A DNA stretch of 64,000 nucleotides from Pedobacter sp. Leaf176 (GTDB lineage Bacteria > Bacteroidota > Bacteroidia > Sphingobacteriales > Sphingobacteriaceae). Positions 60,010 to 64,000 of the stretch are shown piece by piece. The notes below the pieces were generated by a model. The model searched no databases. It had not been told where the DNA came from and saw only the letters and a program-made list of their open reading frames with translations. Numbering within the stretch: the first letter of the stretch is position 1; every line of letters starts with the position of its first letter. The stretch is taken from contig NZ_LMPD01000001.1 of assembly GCF_001424305.1 (NCBI RefSeq), forward strand, positions 868,001-932,000, read 5' to 3'. A program made the translations under genes and the position numbers.

Positions 60010-61064
60010 TGAGCAACGAGTTACTTTTCAGCATAGGTTTTCTTTTATTTATTACGCTTATTCTTGCGCTTGATTTGGGTCTTTTCAGCAAAAAAGAACA
60101 TGTTATCAGCCTGAAGCAAGCCGGCATTATGAGTTTAATCATGGTAGGCTTTGCAATTGGTTTCTATTTCATTTTAATAACCGAGGGACGGGAATTACAC
60201 GGCATTAAAGATTTTTCACATTTAAAAGAGATTGTCGCCAGGCATCAGCATCACATTACCTTAATTCCTAATAATTTTGAACAAAGTTTAGCACTCTATC
60301 AGCAAAACCTTGGTTTAGAATTTTTAACCGGATATGTGATAGAGTACGCCCTTTCGGTCGATAATATATTTGTTATTGTGTTAATATTTTCCGCATTTTC
60401 TGTTGAAGAAAAATATTACCATCGTGTTTTATTCTGGGGTATTTTAGGTGCAATCCTGATGCGCTTTATTTTCATTTTCGTTGGAGCTGCTTTAATTACA
60501 AAATTCGGATGGATACTTTACGTTTTCGGTGCTTTCCTTGTATTTACCGGTGTTAAAATGTTTTTTAGCAAAGAAGGTGACGACAAAATTGATCCGGAGA
60601 ATCATCCTGTAGTTAAGTGGACATCAAAAATATTTGCCATTCATCCTAAATACGAAGGCAAAAATTTCTTTGTTAAAATCAATGCGAAGCGGATGGTAAC
60701 GCCCTTGTTTTTAGTGTTGCTAATTGTAGAGTTCACGGATTTACTTTTTGCGGTAGATTCCATCCCGGCAATTTTTGCCGTGACTAAAGACCCTTACATT
60801 GTATTTTTCTCGAATATCTTTGCAATCATGGGATTACGTTCTATGTTCTTCCTATTGGTAAATATTATACACAAATTCCATTATTTGAAAACCGGACTGG
60901 CATTTTTATTAACTTTTATAGGCGTGAAAATGCTGGCACATGTTTACCTCGAGAAATGGGGCTTCACCACAGAGCACTCGTTAATTATTATATTGAGTAT
61001 TCTTGTCATCAGTATCGTTGCTTCGATTATTTTTCCTAAGAAGACTGTCAAGGTTGCAAAATAA
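60009..61064 (+). CDS. TerC-family integral membrane protein
   Basis: 351 residues with about nine membrane spans. Family signatures: LEFLTGYVIEYALSVDNIFVIVLIFSAFSVEEKYYHRVLFWGILGAILMRFIFI and VEFTDLLFAVDSIPAIFAVTKDPYIVFFSNIFAIMGLRSMFFLLV, with acidic residues in the membrane spans for metal binding. TerC/Alx proteins are linked to manganese export and tellurite tolerance. Start overlaps the stop of the prenyl synthase gene (TAATG), so translation is coupled, though no functional link is known. Confidence 0.93.
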   Translation: MSNELLFSIGFLLFITLILALDLGLFSKKEHVISLKQAGIMSLIMVGFAIGFYFILITEGRELHGIKDFSHLKEIVARHQHHITLIPNNFEQSLALYQQNLGLEFLTGYVIEYALSVDNIFVIVLIFSAFSVEEKYYHRVLFWGILGAILMRFIFIFVGAALITKFGWILYVFGAFLVFTGVKMFFSKEGDDKIDPENHPVVKWTSKIFAIHPKYEGKNFFVKINAKRMVTPLFLVLLIVEFTDLLFAVDSIPAIFAVTKDPYIVFFSNIFAIMGLRSMFFLLVNIIHKFHYLKTGLAFLLTFIGVKMLAHVYLEKWGFTTEHSLIIILSILVISIVASIIFPKKTVKVAK

Positions 61065-61245
61065 GGTTCATTCATGTAGCCCTGATATCCGAAAATATTT
61101 GTTTTGCGATGGACTTTTCTTATTAACGTTTAATTTCTTAGGTGCCTAAGGTGGTAAGAAATTCGAAAGCAAAATATACGTTACAGCACCTTCTCTTAAC
61201 TAATATTTCGTACTTTCATTGCATAAATCAACAAACCAATCCTTC

Positions 61246-62694
61246 ATGAAATATTTAATTGCCTCATTACTTCTTTGTACCTCTTTTTTTGTTAAAGCTC
61301 AGGATAACTTCAGCGCTGTTTTCCAAAAAATAAATACAGATGTGCAGTTAAATTCTAAAGCTTATCAGACCCTTAAATATGAAACGGAAACCATTGGCCA
61401 CCGTTTAACAGGCTCGGCAAATGGAGCAAAAGCTGAACAATACGCATACGATTTGTTAAAGTCTTATGGCTGCGATGTCAAATTTCAACCATTTGAAGTA
61501 GAGAGTTGGGCCAGAAAAACCATTAGCGTGGAAATTGGTGCAGATAAAAGCAGTCTGACAAAAGTAAATGCCGTTACTTTGGCGCATTCGCCTGTGAGCG
61601 CTGATATTATTGGTGATGTTGTTGATGCAGGTAATGGTTTGGATCTGGATTATCAATCCAATCCCGAAAAATTTAAAGGTAAAATCGCTCTGATTTATCT
61701 TGGTGTGCTAACAGGATCTCCCACTGGTACCAAATCGCTGCACCGTTCGGAGAAAACTGCTATCGCTACAAAGTATGGTGCAAAAGGTGTCATTATTATT
61801 AACACAGTCAGAGGCGGTGTATTATTAACAGGAACCGCTTCTGTAACAGGTAAACTAATTCCAATTCCCGCAGTTTGTATTGGTTTAGAAGACGGGATGG
61901 CTCTTAAAGAAAAACTTAAAACCCAAACTCAGGTTGCTCATATTGAAATGACCAACTTTTCAGGTTTAATTAAAGCTAGAAATGTTGTTGCAACATTTAA
62001 AGGAACTGAAATGCCAAAAGAGAAAATTGTTGTTGGCGGACATTTAGATAGCTGGGATTTGGCAACAGGTGCAATTGATAATGGCATAGGTTCTTTCGCT
62101 GTTATGGATATGGCCAGAACCTTTAAAAAGCTAGATTTAAAAACAAAACGCACAATAGAATTTGTTCTGTTCATGGGCGAAGAACAAGGTTTGCTAGGTT
62201 CAAAAGCTTACGTGGAACAGGCAAAAAAGGCCGGAAATATCAATCAGGTTAAGTTTATGCTTAATTATGATATGACCAACGACCCGAAAGGATTTGCAAC
62301 ATCAAGGGCTGAAATGAAGGAACTATTTACAACATGGGGTTCAGAGATCGTAAAGATTGATACCGGATTTAAAAATTTATTTAACGCAGGTGCAGGTTTG
62401 CATAGCGACCACCAGCCTTTTATGTTGGAAGGCATTCCTACGGGAGGTGGTGCAGGTGGAAAGTTGCCAAATAATTCAGGACCATTCTATCATTCAGATG
62501 GAGACAGTTTTAAATTGGTTGATGAACAAGGCCTTAAAAATACTGTTCGATACAGCGCAATGCTAACGTATGCACTGGCTAACACAACAAAAATTCCTGT
62601 TGCTGTACAGAGCGAAGAGGAGCTTAAAGCATTTCTCGAATCTCAGAACCTGAAAGAGCCGCTTACTATTGCTGGTGAGTGGAGGTGGAACTAA
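61246..62694 (+). CDS. M28-family zinc metallopeptidase, exported, with PA domain
   Basis: 482 residues from MKYLIASLLLCTSFFVKAQ, a clean signal peptide; a TTG start 27 bp upstream would only spoil it. A protease-associated insertion about 120-245 precedes the M28 catalytic domain: VVGGHLDSWDLATGAIDNGIGSFAVMDMART (zinc His and Asp), FMGEEQGLLGSKAYV (catalytic Glu and metal Glu), LNYDMTNDPKGF, and LHSDHQPFMLEGIPTGG with later FYHSDGDSF (zinc His). It should be an aminopeptidase or carboxypeptidase in the periplasm. Confidence 0.94.
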   Translation: MKYLIASLLLCTSFFVKAQDNFSAVFQKINTDVQLNSKAYQTLKYETETIGHRLTGSANGAKAEQYAYDLLKSYGCDVKFQPFEVESWARKTISVEIGADKSSLTKVNAVTLAHSPVSADIIGDVVDAGNGLDLDYQSNPEKFKGKIALIYLGVLTGSPTGTKSLHRSEKTAIATKYGAKGVIIINTVRGGVLLTGTASVTGKLIPIPAVCIGLEDGMALKEKLKTQTQVAHIEMTNFSGLIKARNVVATFKGTEMPKEKIVVGGHLDSWDLATGAIDNGIGSFAVMDMARTFKKLDLKTKRTIEFVLFMGEEQGLLGSKAYVEQAKKAGNINQVKFMLNYDMTNDPKGFATSRAEMKELFTTWGSEIVKIDTGFKNLFNAGAGLHSDHQPFMLEGIPTGGGAGGKLPNNSGPFYHSDGDSFKLVDEQGLKNTVRYSAMLTYALANTTKIPVAVQSEEELKAFLESQNLKEPLTIAGEWRWN

Positions 62695-62751
62695 CCGTTG
62701 AGTTGGATTTAACGGGGCAAATTTCTGTTATTTACTCATGAGCGATGCTTA

Positions 62752-62958
62752 TTACAAAACCAGCATAACCGCCAATATAACTTTCCAGTTGGTATGTTTT
62801 TGATCTACAATTATAAATTTCACAATCCCTAATGGAAACGATGCCTTTTACGTCTTAATTAACGGAAATCGGCAGGTACCTGATGTGATTGTACACATTG
62901 TTTTCATACAATAATCAATCGAATCGCTTAAAGTAAACATAATTTGATTTGCTGTCAT
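62752..62958 (-). pseudogene. possible decayed small gene with one in-frame stop
   Basis: An ATG at 62958, preceded by AAGGAGAA, opens MTANQIMFTLSDSIDYCMKT, then CTITSGTCRFPLIKT, a TAA, and continues in the same frame KASFPLGIVKFIIVDQ then KHTNWKVILAVMLVL to TAA at 62752. It looks like a 68-codon membrane-tailed protein broken by a single nonsense codon. Another frame is also open over part of the span (ending at 62732), so the evidence is weak. No family recognised. Confidence 0.3.
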
Positions 62959-63264
62959 TTCTCCTTAACCTGGTATTTTTTGAAGCATTTTACGCTGAAG
63001 AATTATTTTTCTTGCACAATCACGTTCAGTAAAATGCCTAAAAGCTTTTCATTTTTAACACGGGTATAGCTGACAATCTCCCAATCATCACTTTAAAGCA
63101 TCTAAAACAGATGCTACTTCAGGGAAAGCAAGTTATGTTTCCCTGTTTAGTGTCAAGCAATTTGTTTTACGTTCTTCGTGATGGATATTTGGTCAAGTTA
63201 TTTAATAATATCAGCTCATATCAAAGATTTGTTTGGGGGTTTTCATAAAAGCCAATGGGACGTA
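62959..63264. other. gene-poor stretch with broken reading frames
   Basis: On the minus strand short protein-like pieces occur in different frames (EVASVLDALK, then DDWEIVSYTRVKNEKLLG, then RDCARKIILQRKML), each interrupted by stops. They may be scraps of a degenerate gene. Nothing intact. Confidence 0.3.
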
Positions 63265-63495
63265 CTACAAGCCTTCGCCTATACGCATTCTTTTTACTAA
63301 AAGCGTGAATACGCCCTTTGGAAGAACATAACCGATTGTAAGTGACCATTCTCCGTTATTATGTTCTAAAACGCCATTATACGATCCATCAATATAAATT
63401 CGAAATTGGTTCCGGTTGTCTGGAATACGATTTACTACTATCGTACGGTTGTTGAAGGTAACTATTCTTGTGTCTGTATTCGGGTTATTAAACAT
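63265..63495 (-). CDS. uncharacterised 76-aa protein
   Basis: A small, mostly polar protein with beta-strand-like alternation (DTRIVTFNNRTIVVNRI, NQFRIYIDGSYNGVLEHNNGEWSLTIGYVLPKG). No signal peptide or membrane span. Composition is protein-like and not a shadow of another gene. Family not recognised. It may be a short beta-rich accessory protein or a chance frame. Confidence 0.5.
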   Translation of the reverse strand: MFNNPNTDTRIVTFNNRTIVVNRIPDNRNQFRIYIDGSYNGVLEHNNGEWSLTIGYVLPKGVFTLLVKRMRIGEGL

Positions 63496-64000
63496 TAAAG
63501 CTGTAAAATTGGTTAGAGGGTTTAAAAGAAGATGGAGGTAAATGATCTGCTATAAAGTTAAAAACTAATTCGTAAAAGCTTTAATAAAATCAAAATATCG
63601 TATTCTTAAGCTTACAAAATGATAATTTTATGTGTTTGTATTTTATAATTTAGTCAAAATGATATGCAAAAGTTAAAATGTTTTTGGTGATGACATAAAT
63701 TAAGTCGTTAGGAGGGCAGAAGACTGTTGTTTAATCCAGTTTTGTAAGATTTCAAGGATTAGAACTGAATATTATAAAAACCAAATTTTATAATTATCGT
63801 ACATAAACACGAAATTTCAGATAAAAAAAATTGATTATTCGGAACGGTACATTAATTACTAGCATATTTTAATTGAATATAAGAATAGAGACAAAATCAT
63901 TACTAGAACTAAAATACATTAAGTTCGAGAACTTTGAATTTGATTAAACTATTGCGTAATTTTGTATCATTGAAACGATTATCTTGTAAGATTGTAAAGA
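63496..64000. other. AT-rich right end without recognisable features
   Basis: Very AT-rich sequence with no frame that I can support on either strand. It may be the promoter region of a gene beyond the edge. Confidence 0.4.

Overview
The window comes from a Bacteroidota chromosome, most likely a Sphingobacteriaceae member close to Pedobacter. The evidence is two SusC/SusD pairs, DUF2723, DUF808, DUF72, an STN-type SusC with its ECF sigma/FecR switch, low G+C, and promoters of the Bacteroidota form TTG/TTTG-N19-20-TAnnTTTG upstream of several genes. The genus assignment is an inference from gene content and protein style, not from a marker search.

Layout. 1-6070 holds miscellaneous genes: a partial DJ-1/PfpI protein with a small acidic partner, DUF72, DUF808, a membrane-anchored winged-helix regulator, an orphan domain that looks like the N-terminus of a Bacteroidota AAA+ ATPase, dinB and a single-domain response regulator. 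6633-22278 is a complete alpha-glucan (starch/maltodextrin) utilisation locus: LacI regulator, twin operator-like palindromes, SusC, SusD, SusE-like lipoprotein, SusA-like GH13, beta-phosphoglucomutase, GH65 maltose phosphorylase, a second GH13 and an SLC45-like MFS sugar transporter. The logic is: bind glucan at the surface, import it through SusCD, cut it in the periplasm with the GH13 enzymes, bring maltose through the inner membrane with the MFS carrier, phosphorolyse it, and convert beta-glucose 1-phosphate to glucose 6-phosphate. 22650-29602 is a second SusCD locus run by an ECF sigma factor and FecR anti-sigma factor, followed by an S10 carboxypeptidase.

31492-54178 is largely housekeeping: accA, a decayed RAYT transposase with its REP palindromes, two tandem DUF2723 membrane proteins, tRNA-Gln(TTG), prs, rplY, pth, a TPR protein, recF with a DUF721 gene, two FKBP isomerases, ndk, a siderophore-type TonB receptor, nrnA, tatD and type I asparaginase. 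54320-57063 pairs a persulfide-dioxygenase/rhodanese fusion with a YpdA-like reductase, suggesting low-molecular-weight thiol and sulfide chemistry. The end carries two alpha/beta hydrolases, a polyprenyl diphosphate synthase, a TerC protein, an M28 peptidase, and a sparse, partly decayed tail.

The most unusual layer is non-coding. Gene boundaries in the maltodextrin operon are occupied by different repeat-like sequences, one of which has become the in-frame N-terminus of a GH13 enzyme. There is also a REP/RAYT relic, a five-copy 63-bp tandem repeat, and a 315-bp structured element with inverted ends after pth that I cannot assign. I did not find a convincing new defence or biosynthetic system.
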